A stretch of 64,000 bases of DNA from Sutterella wadsworthensis (GTDB lineage Bacteria > Pseudomonadota > Gammaproteobacteria > Burkholderiales > Burkholderiaceae_F). Of the stretch, positions 26,959-35,224 are shown piece by piece (position 1 is the first letter of the stretch; every line of letters begins with the position of its first letter). The notes below the pieces were generated by a model. That model ran no database searches, was not told the DNA's origin, and worked only from the letters and a program-made list of their open reading frames with translations. The position numbers and the translations under genes are program-made. The stretch lies in assembly GCF_003315195.1 (NCBI RefSeq), contig NZ_QNRV01000012.1, forward strand, positions 1 to 64,000, given 5' to 3'.

Positions 26959-28179
26959 TTACTCAGCCGTATCTTTCGGTTTCCCTGCGGTCAGAACACC
27001 CGCTTTCCAGGATTTAAAGACATCTTCCACCTGAGGCGCCGCCGTCATGCGGTAGACATGCGAATCACCTTCATCGTCTCCGCGCGCTTCACTGCCGACT
27101 GGATCATCGTCCACCCCCGGAACAAAGGCCGGATCGGCATAGCTCAAGGTCGTCATGACCAGCAGGTTGATCACCTCAGCATCCTGATCCATTTCTTCTT
27201 CCGTGGGATCGCGTCCAGCCGCAAAAGCCGCTTGGGACCGGGGGCCGTAGCGCAGCGCATAGCCCATCACGATTTCTTCTCTCATCCCCTGTTCGGAATC
27301 GCTCGGTTCCGCACGCACATAGAGCGCACGCATATCGTGCTTAAAGTGCGGATCCGCTACGAGCTCCTCGAGATAGGCCGTATCGGCTGGAGAAAGCGCG
27401 TTGTAGCCGACCAGCATCGTATTGAAAGCATCAGCGGATTCAGGCCGCCAATTCGGATAGTCGCTCTTAAACTCTGCGGTTACCGTGTTGTCCTCAATAA
27501 TCTCCTGCAGATCGACCAGACGCGAACCGCCAAGCGCAGGATCTGACGTCAGGTAGCTCGTAAAGGCAGAAATCACCTCATCCTTGCAGGTTGTCACGGA
27601 GAAGACATTCTCGCTGCCGAACTGCGCAAGTTCCCCCGTGAGATCGAGGAACGTCATCACAAAGTCCATGCCGAAGTAGCAGGCCATGCTGCGGTCGTCC
27701 ATAAACTTCGCCGTGTCGGTAATGCCGGCGTAGGCCATCTTGGACTGGCCCCAGCGGCTGCGGAGGATTTCGAGCGCCCGCGGGCCCGCCCAGCCCGATA
27801 CATCGCGGAAATCTTCGCGCAGGTCAAGAATGGTCGCAGCAATCGCATAAGCGACGGCCGCGCAATGGTCTTCACGCTGCTCCATCGAGAACTTGCGCTC
27901 GGCAGAGAGCGCATTGGCCATGGCAGCTCCCATGCCGATGAAGAAATGCTGCAGTTCGAAGTAATTTGAAAGATGTCCCGTGGTCACGGGCCCCTTATAG
28001 CGTTCGGCAAGGATTTCCAGATGCGGGAAGCCCTGCTCTTCATAAAAGCGTTTATTGAGCACCGCGCGCAGTTGGTCGAGCATCACCACATAAGTCTGTG
28101 GTACTGCACGGCGCTGCTGATCAGCGCGGCGCTTGGCGAGCTTTTTGGCGCGGCTTGAATGCGTTTTGCTTTGGGGCAT
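26959..28179 (-). CDS. Protein of unknown function, 406 residues
   Basis: I do not recognise this protein. It starts with a very basic segment (residues 1-25, KTHSSRAKKLAKRRADQQRR) that could contact nucleic acid or ribosomes. A mostly helical body follows, with aromatic-rich stretches (LSNYFELQHFFIGMGAAM, then SMACYFGMDFVMTFLDLTGE), and then an acidic C-terminal part (DDDPVGSEARGDDEGD). There is no signal peptide or convincing membrane helix. Codon use is like its neighbours, so it is likely an old resident and perhaps specific to this bacterial family. It is monocistronic, convergent with the ABC-F gene and sharing its terminator. Confidence 0.75.
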   Translation of the reverse strand: MPQSKTHSSRAKKLAKRRADQQRRAVPQTYVVMLDQLRAVLNKRFYEEQGFPHLEILAERYKGPVTTGHLSNYFELQHFFIGMGAAMANALSAERKFSMEQREDHCAAVAYAIAATILDLREDFRDVSGWAGPRALEILRSRWGQSKMAYAGITDTAKFMDDRSMACYFGMDFVMTFLDLTGELAQFGSENVFSVTTCKDEVISAFTSYLTSDPALGGSRLVDLQEIIEDNTVTAEFKSDYPNWRPESADAFNTMLVGYNALSPADTAYLEELVADPHFKHDMRALYVRAEPSDSEQGMREEIVMGYALRYGPRSQAAFAAGRDPTEEEMDQDAEVINLLVMTTLSYADPAFVPGVDDDPVGSEARGDDEGDSHVYRMTAAPQVEDVFKSWKAGVLTAGKPKDTAE

Positions 28180-28508
28180 TTCGGGTGATCCTTGAGGAAC
28201 GGCGCGCTGCCCGAAGAAGGTGCGCGCTCGAAGTATTTTGTTCTGTCATCCGCCGCACTCGATTCATGCATGAGCGGATGCCGCGGGTGTTTCTAAGCAT
28301 AGAGAGCAAACCTTAACGCCGCATTTCACTTTAAGCCGGAGGGCAGCGCTGCCCGGGGCGCCCTTAAATAGTCGTCTTTTCGCTTCCAAAGTGGCTTTTT
28401 GCGCGTCACTCCCATGGCTTTAGTGCCCCACGACGCCCCAATATCCCGGCTTCTGAAGTCTTAGAATGAAGCATCTTTTTAACCCTTCTCTTACTTACGA
28501 GGCTCTCC
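28180..28508. other. Divergent intergenic region with a 14-bp palindrome
   Basis: The 329 bp separate two unknown genes transcribed divergently. GGGCAGCGCTGCCC (28341-28354) is a perfect palindrome, flanked more widely by TTTAAG and CTTAAA. TAGAAT at 28462-28467 is a possible -10 element for the small acidic gene. Nothing else is recognisable. Confidence 0.4.
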
Positions 28509-28823
28509 ATGTCAGAAGTCTCCGCTCCCTGGCTCCATGCGACCCTTGCTGACGCCGCCGAATCGCTGGCTGCCGCGCTCGAAAAACTCGAAGCGCATAC
28601 CGATGAAGAGACTGCCTCTGAGCTCCTGCGCCGCGACCTCGTCGAGGTGTATGCCAAACTCAACTACGCGGTGAACACCGCTTACCTCGGCTCTGAAGCG
28701 CTCAACGTCCTCACCGAAGACGAGCTGGTTGCATGGCCCGCAGAAATGCCCTTTGCCACGCTCGAAGAGCTCGACGCCGCCGCCGAAGAAGAAGAGCAAA
28801 AAGCGCTTAACGCCGACGATTAA
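28509..28823 (+). CDS. Small acidic protein of unknown function
   Basis: This is a 104-residue, strongly acidic and Ala/Leu/Glu-rich protein, almost entirely predicted helix (LADAAESLAAALEKLEAHTDEE, then LVEVYAKLNYAVNTAYL), ending in an acidic tail EEEEQKALNADD. It has no signal, metal motif or membrane segment. It starts at ATG 28509, after GAGG six bases upstream. Such small helical proteins are often adaptors or nucleoid- or ribosome-associated factors, but there is no direct hint here. It lies between an unknown gene and murJ and is transcribed alone. Confidence 0.7.
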   Translation: MSEVSAPWLHATLADAAESLAAALEKLEAHTDEETASELLRRDLVEVYAKLNYAVNTAYLGSEALNVLTEDELVAWPAEMPFATLEELDAAAEEEEQKALNADD

Positions 28824-28934
28824 GCCATACGCACTGGCGATCGGCCGAGCCTATATGGGTGCTCTGAAGAGTGAACCTCCGGGCTTTTTCGTCTGAGCGC
28901 GGGAGATCGGCGGCGTGAGCTCAAACCGCGCGGG

Positions 28935-30476
28935 TTACTCTTTCACGGGGCGGAGTTCTCGAGGACGCCACCCCAAAGCAAAAAGCGATCCGAAATAGAT
29001 GACGGCTGCACCCGCCACCACTGCGCAGACGCCAAGCCCGCGCATTTTCCACGAGAGCGTCGTCCAGTCAATGCCCTGTTGTCCCCACCATACCGCCGCG
29101 CCCATAAGTGCAACAGCTGCAGCGGTGCGCAGCCAGATCTTGAGCCAGCCCGCCGCCGGCGAATAAATGCCGCGGCGGCGCAGCACGCAAAGCAGAATGC
29201 CGCTGTTGACGAGGCTCCCCAGACCGACGGAGAGCGCCAAGCCCGCATGCGCAAAAAGCGGCACCACCACGAGGTTAATGGCCTGCACAGCAACGAGCGA
29301 AGCCATCGCTGCGCGCACCGGGGTGCGAATGTCTTTACGTGCATAGAAGGCGGGCGCAATGATCTTGAGACCGATGAGTCCAATGAGACCGACGGCATAG
29401 CCCACTACAGCTATCGCTGTCTGGTGCACATCTGTCGGCGTAAAGCTGCGGCCCTGAAATAGAAAGCTCACCAAGAGCTCTGCCGTAAGCCAAAGCCCTA
29501 CCGCCGCTGGAACGCCAACCAGCACGACGAGCCGCAGCCCGTGGTCCAGAAGAGCGTTGTAGCGGACTTCATTGCCTTTGGCATAAGCCGACGAAAGACT
29601 CGGCAGCAGCACGGTGCCCAAAGCAACACCCAAAAGCGCCGTTGGGAATTCCATCAGACGGTCGGCGTAATTGAGCCACGTCACGGCACCATGCCCGAGC
29701 CAGCTCGCAATGTTGGTGTTGATGAGGATGGAGAGCTGCGCCACGCCCACACCGAAAACAGCCGGGGCCATCAAAGCGAGTACGCGCCGCACGGCTGAGT
29801 CGCCGAGGCTCTCTTTAAGAGAGCGCGGACGCACAAATACGCCAAGCCGCGCCAGTGCAAGTATCTGAGCAGCGAGCTGCAGTACGCCCCCGAGCACAAC
29901 GGCGGCGGCAAGCGCCCAAATGGGTTCTTCAAGTCTCGGCGCGAGCACCACCGAGCAGACAATAAAGGAGAGATTGAGCAGAATCGGCGTGGCCGCAGGA
30001 ATCGCAAACTTCTTGAGCGTATTGAGGATGCTCGCCGCGAGCGCCACCAAGCTCATGAAAGCAATGTAGGGAAACATCACGCGCGTGAGCGCCGCTGCCA
30101 GATCAAAGGCTTCCGGCGTCTCACGCAGACCGCTCGCAATGAGCCACACGAGAAGCGGTGCGGCTAAGACGCCCAGCACGCTTGCGAAGAGCACCGCTGC
30201 AGCAAGCACTGTGAACACATGATCGATAAATCGCTTTTCAGCCTCCGGCGACGAGTTGGCATGAACGTCAGAAAGCATCGGCACGAAAGCCTGCTGAAAG
30301 GCGCCTTCGGCAAAAAGCCGACGAAGCATGTTGGGAAGGCGGAATGCAACGTAAAACGCATCGGTCGCAGCCGTAGCGCCAAAATATCGGGCAATCAGCA
30401 TGTCACGAATCACACCCGTGATGCGTGAAGCCAGAGTGAGTGCGGAGATCGTAGCGGCAGATTTGAATAGCGACAT
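28935..30476 (-). CDS. murJ: Lipid II flippase MurJ
   Basis: This is a 513-residue polytopic inner-membrane protein of the MOP superfamily with about 14 transmembrane helices. It moves lipid II across the membrane for peptidoglycan synthesis. Family landmarks are the N-terminal SRITGVIRDMLIARYFGA, then AFYVAFRLPNMLRRLFAEGAF with the essential Arg residues, and the central motif AFVPML. It is divergent from rpsT, the same arrangement as in many beta- and gammaproteobacteria (murJ next to rpsT). It starts at 30476. Confidence 0.96.
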   Translation of the reverse strand: MSLFKSAATISALTLASRITGVIRDMLIARYFGATAATDAFYVAFRLPNMLRRLFAEGAFQQAFVPMLSDVHANSSPEAEKRFIDHVFTVLAAAVLFASVLGVLAAPLLVWLIASGLRETPEAFDLAAALTRVMFPYIAFMSLVALAASILNTLKKFAIPAATPILLNLSFIVCSVVLAPRLEEPIWALAAAVVLGGVLQLAAQILALARLGVFVRPRSLKESLGDSAVRRVLALMAPAVFGVGVAQLSILINTNIASWLGHGAVTWLNYADRLMEFPTALLGVALGTVLLPSLSSAYAKGNEVRYNALLDHGLRLVVLVGVPAAVGLWLTAELLVSFLFQGRSFTPTDVHQTAIAVVGYAVGLIGLIGLKIIAPAFYARKDIRTPVRAAMASLVAVQAINLVVVPLFAHAGLALSVGLGSLVNSGILLCVLRRRGIYSPAAGWLKIWLRTAAAVALMGAAVWWGQQGIDWTTLSWKMRGLGVCAVVAGAAVIYFGSLFALGWRPRELRPVKE

Positions 30477-30543
30477 GGATAGCGAGCAACAGCGTACGAA
30501 ATGAAGAAAACCATCTCGTCGCTGTCCTTTTGTTTTTTAAAGG

Positions 30544-30552
30544 TGGTATAGT
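30544..30552 (+). promoter_or_regulatory. Extended -10 promoter element, probable rpsT promoter
   Basis: TG-g-TATAGT is an extended -10 with a five-of-six match to TATAAT. No good -35 is visible 17 bases upstream. The leader to rpsT at 30740 would be about 180 nt. Confidence 0.45.
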
Positions 30553-30739
30553 CTAGGGCTTTTCGAGCCTGAGCACTTCCCTCGTGCCGCTTTTTGAGCG
30601 CAGTATCGACCGGGAATTGTTCTCTAAAAGCCCGGAAAGACAACCTACTTACCGGTCGAGCCCACGCTCGCGACAAGTTTGCAGCGGCGATCGGAATCAA
30701 AAACAGATCGTCGACTGATTTTTAGGACAATTCAAAAAA

Positions 30740-31003
30740 ATGGCTAACACCAAGCAAGCTCGCAAGCGCGCCCGTCAGACGGTTGCGCGCAACCTGCATC
30801 TCGCCGCCCAGCGCAGCCAGTACCGCACCGCCATCAAGAAGGTGCGCAAGCTCGTCGCCGCCGGCGACAAGGCTGCTGCCCAGGAAGCCTTCAAGGCTGC
30901 CGAATCCACGATCGACAAGATGGCCCGCAAGGGTGTGCTCCACGGCAACGCCGCTGCACGCCACAAGAGCCGTCTCGCCGCCGAGATTAAGGCCCTCGCC
31001 TAA
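30740..31003 (+). CDS. rpsT: 30S ribosomal protein S20
   Basis: This is an 87-residue, very basic, helical protein: [20 protein letters not shown] at the start and [20 protein letters not shown] at the end, the usual S20 signatures. It binds 16S rRNA early in 30S assembly. It is a single-gene unit with an extended -10 promoter upstream and an intrinsic terminator downstream, divergent from murJ. In enterobacteria rpsT is autoregulated at translation; the long leader here would permit that. Confidence 0.98.
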   Translation: MANTKQARKRARQTVARNLHLAAQRSQYRTAIKKVRKLVAAGDKAAAQEAFKAAESTIDKMARKGVLHGNAAARHKSRLAAEIKALA

Positions 31004-31072
31004 TTGAAGCCCTGAATCCGACTGCGGCTGTTCCCTCAGGCGCCGCGGGGATTCCCGATTGCTTCATCAACG

Positions 31073-31108
31073 AAGCCCCGAATAGTCACTGGTTCGGGGC
31101 TTTGTTTT
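31073..31108 (+). terminator. Intrinsic terminator of rpsT
   Basis: A perfect 10-bp stem AAGCCCCGAA / TTCGGGGCTT with a 10-nt loop is followed by TGTTTT. Confidence 0.92.
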
Positions 31109-31291
31109 ATCTGGCAGTTTTGTAGTGGCATGACATTTTTTCAATGCCGTTCTCTTCTGCCGGTAACCCGTCTGCTGATCGCTGCCAATCGGCGGGCACG
31201 CTTCTTCTGGCGCCTTTTTTTCATCCGCTCGAGCAAGCTTCAAGCCGCTTGAGAGAAGCTTTTCGAACCGTTACTTTTGTAGACGATTGAT

Positions 31292-31310
31292 GAGAATGAG
31301 AATTGTTATT
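31292..31310 (+). promoter_or_regulatory. Fur-box-like sequence
   Basis: GAGAATGAGAATTGTTATT matches the 19-bp Fur consensus GATAATGATAATCATTATC at 14 positions. It lies about 140 bp upstream of the flavoprotein start and 26 bp before the TACGTAGTGG box, so iron control of this promoter is plausible. Confidence 0.5.
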
Positions 31311-31336
31311 ATCCGTTAACTTGATTTAATGCCGGG

Positions 31337-31347
31337 CTACGTAGTGG
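31337..31347 (+). promoter_or_regulatory. CTACGTAGTGG box upstream of the second TcuA-like flavoprotein
   Basis: This is the same 11 bases, in the same orientation toward the gene, as upstream of the exported aconitase. It ends 99 bp before the ATG at 31447. Confidence 0.55.
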
Positions 31348-31446
31348 TCCTCCGGCATGAGAATCAAACATCCGAACACGAGTCGTCCGCCGACAACTGT
31401 TGAGCTGGCGCATTCGGTGCATACGAATAAGGAAAGGAGCAATTCC

Positions 31447-32955
31447 ATGAATTCACTCAATCGCCGCGACGCTCTCAAGAGCGGACTCTTTGGTGCGGCA
31501 GCAGCCGCCGGCACAATGCTTGGGGCCGGAGCTGCTGAGGCCAAACCGGCCAGCCAAGCGAAGGATTACAAATTTGATTTCGTCGTGGTCGGTGCAGGCT
31601 GTGCGGGCCTTTCCGCAGCGCTCGAAGCTGCTGATCAAGGCGCCACGGTTGCCGTCCTTGAAAAAATGGGCATGCCTTTTGGCAATACGATCTACGCGGG
31701 CGGCATCTTCAACGCCACGAACACCTACGTCCAGAAGGAACAGGGGCTTACCGATACGGTCGACGCCTTCTACGAAGACATGATGAAGGTCTCGCAGGGC
31801 CGCGGCGATCCGCAGCTCACCCGCGTATATGCCGATGAAAGCGCTGGCGCCGTGCAGTGGCTTCATGATCGTGTCGGCATCAACTTCAAGAAGATTGTGA
31901 AGGAAGTTTGGCCGGGGCTCGTGCGCGGACACGTGGTCGACGGCCCGAAGAAGCTGGGCGGCGCGCAGCTCATCACGCAGCTGCTCGAACAAGTTAAAAA
32001 GAATCCGAAGATCAAGTTCTTTACAAACACCAAAGTCATTGAACTTCTGAAAACGCCGACGCTTGAGTGCACGGGCGTCCGAGCAGTCTCCAAGACCGAA
32101 GGCGAAGTGGTCTTCCACGCCAAGGGCGGCGTTCTGATGGCCACGGGCGGTTTCCATGCCAACAAGGAAATGGTCTGCAAGTACATGGGCGGCGGCGTAG
32201 CCTGGATGCCGCTGCGCGGTTCTCCCTATCTGATGGGCGAGAACGTCGAACTCACGCGGCCCTTCTTCCCGTACTACATGAATATGGACCAGTTCCATGG
32301 CGGTCCGATTCACGCCCAGACGCAGGCGAACCCGTCTACCCTCGTCAATTACGGCGTAATCGTCGGCACGAACGGCGACCGCATCATCAACGAAGCCAAG
32401 ACCTACGTTGAAATGGCCAAGGAGCTTCCGGTCATCACGCGCAACAATCTCGCCTATATCGTGATCGACAGTGCGGTGCTCGAAAACGATACGGTGGCCA
32501 CGCGTCTGGACCGCTATCGTGCGAAGAAAGCGCCGGTCTATCAGGCTGACACCTACGCTGAGCTCGCCAAGCAGATGGGGGTCGACCCCGAAGTCTTTAC
32601 CAAGACGATGGAAGGCTACAACGAAGCCGTGAAGTCCGGGAAGGCCGCAGCCCTCACACCGGGCAATACGCTCAAGGAGCCGCGCCTGGTTGTCAAGGCT
32701 CCGTTCCTCGCGCTTCCCTTCTCCGGCGGCATGACTGCCACCTTCGGCGGCCCGAAGATCAACGCCAAAGGACAGGTTCTCAACGCCGAGCAGCAGCCGG
32801 TTCCGGGTCTGTACGCAGCCGGCAATGCTATCGGCGGACTGTTCTACTGGAACTACATCGTCGGCTCTCAGCTGACGGCCGCGGTTATTTTCGGCCGCCA
32901 TGCCGCTCAGGATGCGGCCGCCCGCGCCAAGGCAAAGGGTGCCAAGAAGGCCTGA
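31447..32955 (+). CDS. Tat-exported FAD-dependent reductase, second TcuA-like paralogue
   Basis: The 502-residue protein is paralogous to the one at 7599-9077. A twin-arginine-type signal (LNRRDALKSGLFG) is followed by an Ala-rich stretch ending GAAEA. The FAD fold reads VVGAGCAGLSAALEAADQG. The divergent active-site landmarks of its paralogue recur: NMDQFHGGPI, GGMTATFGG, and GLYAAGNAIGGLFYWNYIVG in place of the fumarate-reductase Asn-Arg-Leu-Gly-Gly-Asn. It has no cytochrome gene beside it, so it must borrow an electron donor. ATG 31447 is preceded by AAGGAAAGGAG; longer in-frame starts lack a signal peptide. The upstream region combines a Fur-like box and the TACGTAGTGG box. It is expected to reduce an unsaturated carboxylate in the periplasm; the substrate is not known. 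Confidence 0.8.
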   Translation: MNSLNRRDALKSGLFGAAAAAGTMLGAGAAEAKPASQAKDYKFDFVVVGAGCAGLSAALEAADQGATVAVLEKMGMPFGNTIYAGGIFNATNTYVQKEQGLTDTVDAFYEDMMKVSQGRGDPQLTRVYADESAGAVQWLHDRVGINFKKIVKEVWPGLVRGHVVDGPKKLGGAQLITQLLEQVKKNPKIKFFTNTKVIELLKTPTLECTGVRAVSKTEGEVVFHAKGGVLMATGGFHANKEMVCKYMGGGVAWMPLRGSPYLMGENVELTRPFFPYYMNMDQFHGGPIHAQTQANPSTLVNYGVIVGTNGDRIINEAKTYVEMAKELPVITRNNLAYIVIDSAVLENDTVATRLDRYRAKKAPVYQADTYAELAKQMGVDPEVFTKTMEGYNEAVKSGKAAALTPGNTLKEPRLVVKAPFLALPFSGGMTATFGGPKINAKGQVLNAEQQPVPGLYAAGNAIGGLFYWNYIVGSQLTAAVIFGRHAAQDAAARAKAKGAKKA

Positions 32956-33013
32956 TGCATCTGCGCAAAATGAGGTCAAACGGCTGATCTCACGCGCTTC
33001 AAGCCTCTAAAAC

Positions 33014-33058
33014 GCGGCGCACCGCTCTTCAAAAAAAGCGATGCGCCGCATTTGTTTT
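33014..33058 (+). terminator. Intrinsic terminator of the flavoprotein gene
   Basis: GCGGCGCA (33014-33021) pairs with TGCGCCGC (33042-33049), with inner CGCT/AGCG, followed by ATTTGTTTT. Confidence 0.8.
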
Positions 33059-33103
33059 GACTTTAAACCTGAGTGCTGCCCGAGAAGCGTCGGACATCAG
33101 ACC

Positions 33104-33799
33104 TCACGCCGCCGTTCCATGCGGAATCACATAAAAAAGCACTGCAAAGAACTGCAGCATGGTCCCCGCCAGCACAAACACATGCCAGACGGCATGGTTA
33201 TAGGGGAGCTTCTCCCACAAATAGAAGATGATGCCGAGCGAATAAGTGATGCCGCCCGCCGCCAAAAGCCAAAGACCGCCCGTCGGAAGCGATTCAATCA
33301 AAGGTTCGGCGACAAACACAATGCACCAGCCGAGCGCGAGGTAGAGCACGCAGTTGAGCCAATCCGCCGCTCTTAAAAGCAAGGGCTGAAAGCATGCCCC
33401 AAAAAGTGCAATGGTCCACACCACCGAGCAAAGCACAATGCCCGTGGTGCCGCCGAGCGTAATCAGACAAAAGGGCGTATAGCTCCCCGCAATCAGGATG
33501 TAAATCGCACTGTGGTCCAATACCTGCAGCACACGTTTGGCACGCAGATTCGGAATCGCGTGGTAGAGCGTCGAGACCGTATAAAGGATGATCATCGACG
33601 CACCGAAAATCGATGTGCTGACGATGGCCAGAGCGCCGGCCGACTGACGAACAGCAAAGATAATCATCAGAACGAGACCGGCAATCGAAAGCAGAACTGC
33701 CAGACCGTGCGTCACTGCATTGGCAATCTCTTCGCCTAAGCTGTAAGTGCCGACGGCATTCACAGCCGACGACGACGACACTTTTTTCTTTACCTGCAT
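33104..33799 (-). CDS. trhA: Hemolysin III / TrhA family membrane protein
   Basis: This is a 231-residue integral membrane protein of the PAQR-like hemolysin III family with seven hydrophobic helices. The family signature residues are visible: EEIANAVTHGLAV at the N-terminus, STLYHAIPN in the middle and NHAVWHVFVLAG near the C-terminus, which supply the conserved His cluster. The bacterial proteins (YqfA/TrhA) influence membrane energetics; haemolysis is not established for most of them. It is a single gene, convergent with the flavoprotein at 31447, with the terminator between them. Confidence 0.9.
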   Translation of the reverse strand: MQVKKKVSSSSAVNAVGTYSLGEEIANAVTHGLAVLLSIAGLVLMIIFAVRQSAGALAIVSTSIFGASMIILYTVSTLYHAIPNLRAKRVLQVLDHSAIYILIAGSYTPFCLITLGGTTGIVLCSVVWTIALFGACFQPLLLRAADWLNCVLYLALGWCIVFVAEPLIESLPTGGLWLLAAGGITYSLGIIFYLWEKLPYNHAVWHVFVLAGTMLQFFAVLFYVIPHGTAA

Positions 33800-33970
33800 G
33801 CTTTCCCCTTTCGAACGGCCTCAGAAGTTCATCGGCACCGAATGGTGCAAACGAAACTCACTTCCCCGAAGCGACATTGTCGCCTTAGACGAGCATATTG
33901 AGGAACGAAAAACTTAGGGGAAACCCCAAAAGGCGTAACGAGCTGTTGCGCGGTATTGCCGCTTCATCGT

Positions 33971-35008
33971 TCAGCGGAAATCTTTGCCCAGAAAGATCGG
34001 TTCCGGTTCCAGTACAACCCCAAATCGGCGTTCCACCCGTTCGGCGATTTCACGGCCGAGCTTGAGAACATCCTCACCCGTCGCCCTGCCGCGGTTGATC
34101 AGAATAAGCGCATGTGCCGGCCAAACGGCCGCATCGCCCGAGGAGAGGCCTTTCAGTCCTGCAGCCTCAATGAGCCACCCGGCAGCGAGCTTAGCGCGCC
34201 CGCCGGCAAGCGGATAGGACACCAGATTGGGGTGAAGCGTAATGAGTTCCCGCGCCTTCAGTTTCGTGACTACCGGGTTCTTAAAGAAGGATCCGGCACT
34301 GCCCGTTTGCGAAGGATCGGGCAGTTTCTGGGCACGAAGATTTCGCACAGCAGTTTCAATTTCAGCCGGCGTTACAGACGCCGGATCTCGGTCGGCAAAG
34401 AGCGAAGAGAGGCCTTTATAAGCCGTCACCGGCTGCCAAACCTGAGGAAGCACAAAGGCCGCCTCTGTAATGATGAGGCGAGACCCGGCCTTGGACTTGA
34501 AGATGCTCGTGCGATAACCAAAATCGCATTCTGTCGGCGTCAGGGTCCGGAAATCATCGATATCCGGATCATAAACGCGCACCCAGGCGATTCTTTCGGC
34601 CATTTCAACGCCGTAGGCACCGGCATTCTGGACGACCGCGCCGCCGACAGAGCCGGGAATGGCTGCGAGATTTTCGAGTCCGCCTAATTCCTTTCCGACG
34701 GTATAGCGAACCAGATCATCGAGCGCTTCGGCAGCCCCGGCGACGACAATAAGGGAGCCGCTCTCGCTTTGCGCTTCATGGATTCCGCGAAATACCGGAT
34801 GTATGACAAGGCCCGGCACCAACGGCATCGGGACAACATTCGACCCGCCCCCTAAAATCGTCGTCTGCCAGCCGCGGCCCTTCGCCACGCTGAGTGCATC
34901 GCGAATATCTTCCAAGGAGGCAACTTCGACCCAGGCCTCGGCATTGGCACGCAGGTGAAAGGTCGTGAGGGCGGCAAGCGGCTTGTCGTATTCGATCTTG
35001 AGCATGGC
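33971..35008 (-). CDS. murB: UDP-N-acetylenolpyruvoylglucosamine reductase MurB
   Basis: This FAD enzyme uses NADPH to make UDP-N-acetylmuramate. FAD/PP-loop motifs are ILGGGSNVVP, then GLENLAAIPGSVGGAVVQNAGAYG and YRTSIFKSK; the catalytic Ser lies in GSAGSFFKNPV. This is the long type I MurB. I place the start at ATG 35008 (MLKIEYDKPL), which aligns with E. coli MurB and has GGA eight bases upstream. The frame stays open to an ATG at 35071, which would add 21 residues of no clear function. Confidence 0.94.
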   Translation of the reverse strand, partial: AMLKIEYDKPLAALTTFHLRANAEAWVEVASLEDIRDALSVAKGRGWQTTILGGGSNVVPMPLVPGLVIHPVFRGIHEAQSESGSLIVVAGAAEALDDLVRYTVGKELGGLENLAAIPGSVGGAVVQNAGAYGVEMAERIAWVRVYDPDIDDFRTLTPTECDFGYRTSIFKSKAGSRLIITEAAFVLPQVWQPVTAYKGLSSLFADRDPASVTPAEIETAVRNLRAQKLPDPSQTGSAGSFFKNPVVTKLKARELITLHPNLVSYPLAGGRAKLAAGWLIEAAGLKGLSSGDAAVWPAHALILINRGRATGEDVLKLGREIAERVERRFGVVLEPEPIFLGKDFR

Positions 35009-35224
35009 GGATTCCAACATCTCTTCAGCCGCCCGGAGCGAGCGGTCATTCAGACCATTATAGGAAGACAAGCTCGCCGCTTCTGCGGCGCATAAGCGCG
35101 AGGCGGTGAGAGCCGCCCCGTGGTAGTCAGTCTGATGATGCCTCCCGCGGCCAAAGCGCGCAGAGCCTTTCCCAACCGCTTTCCGGCGGCCTAAATGAAG
35201 TCTGCTGCCGCGCGGCTGCAGGCA

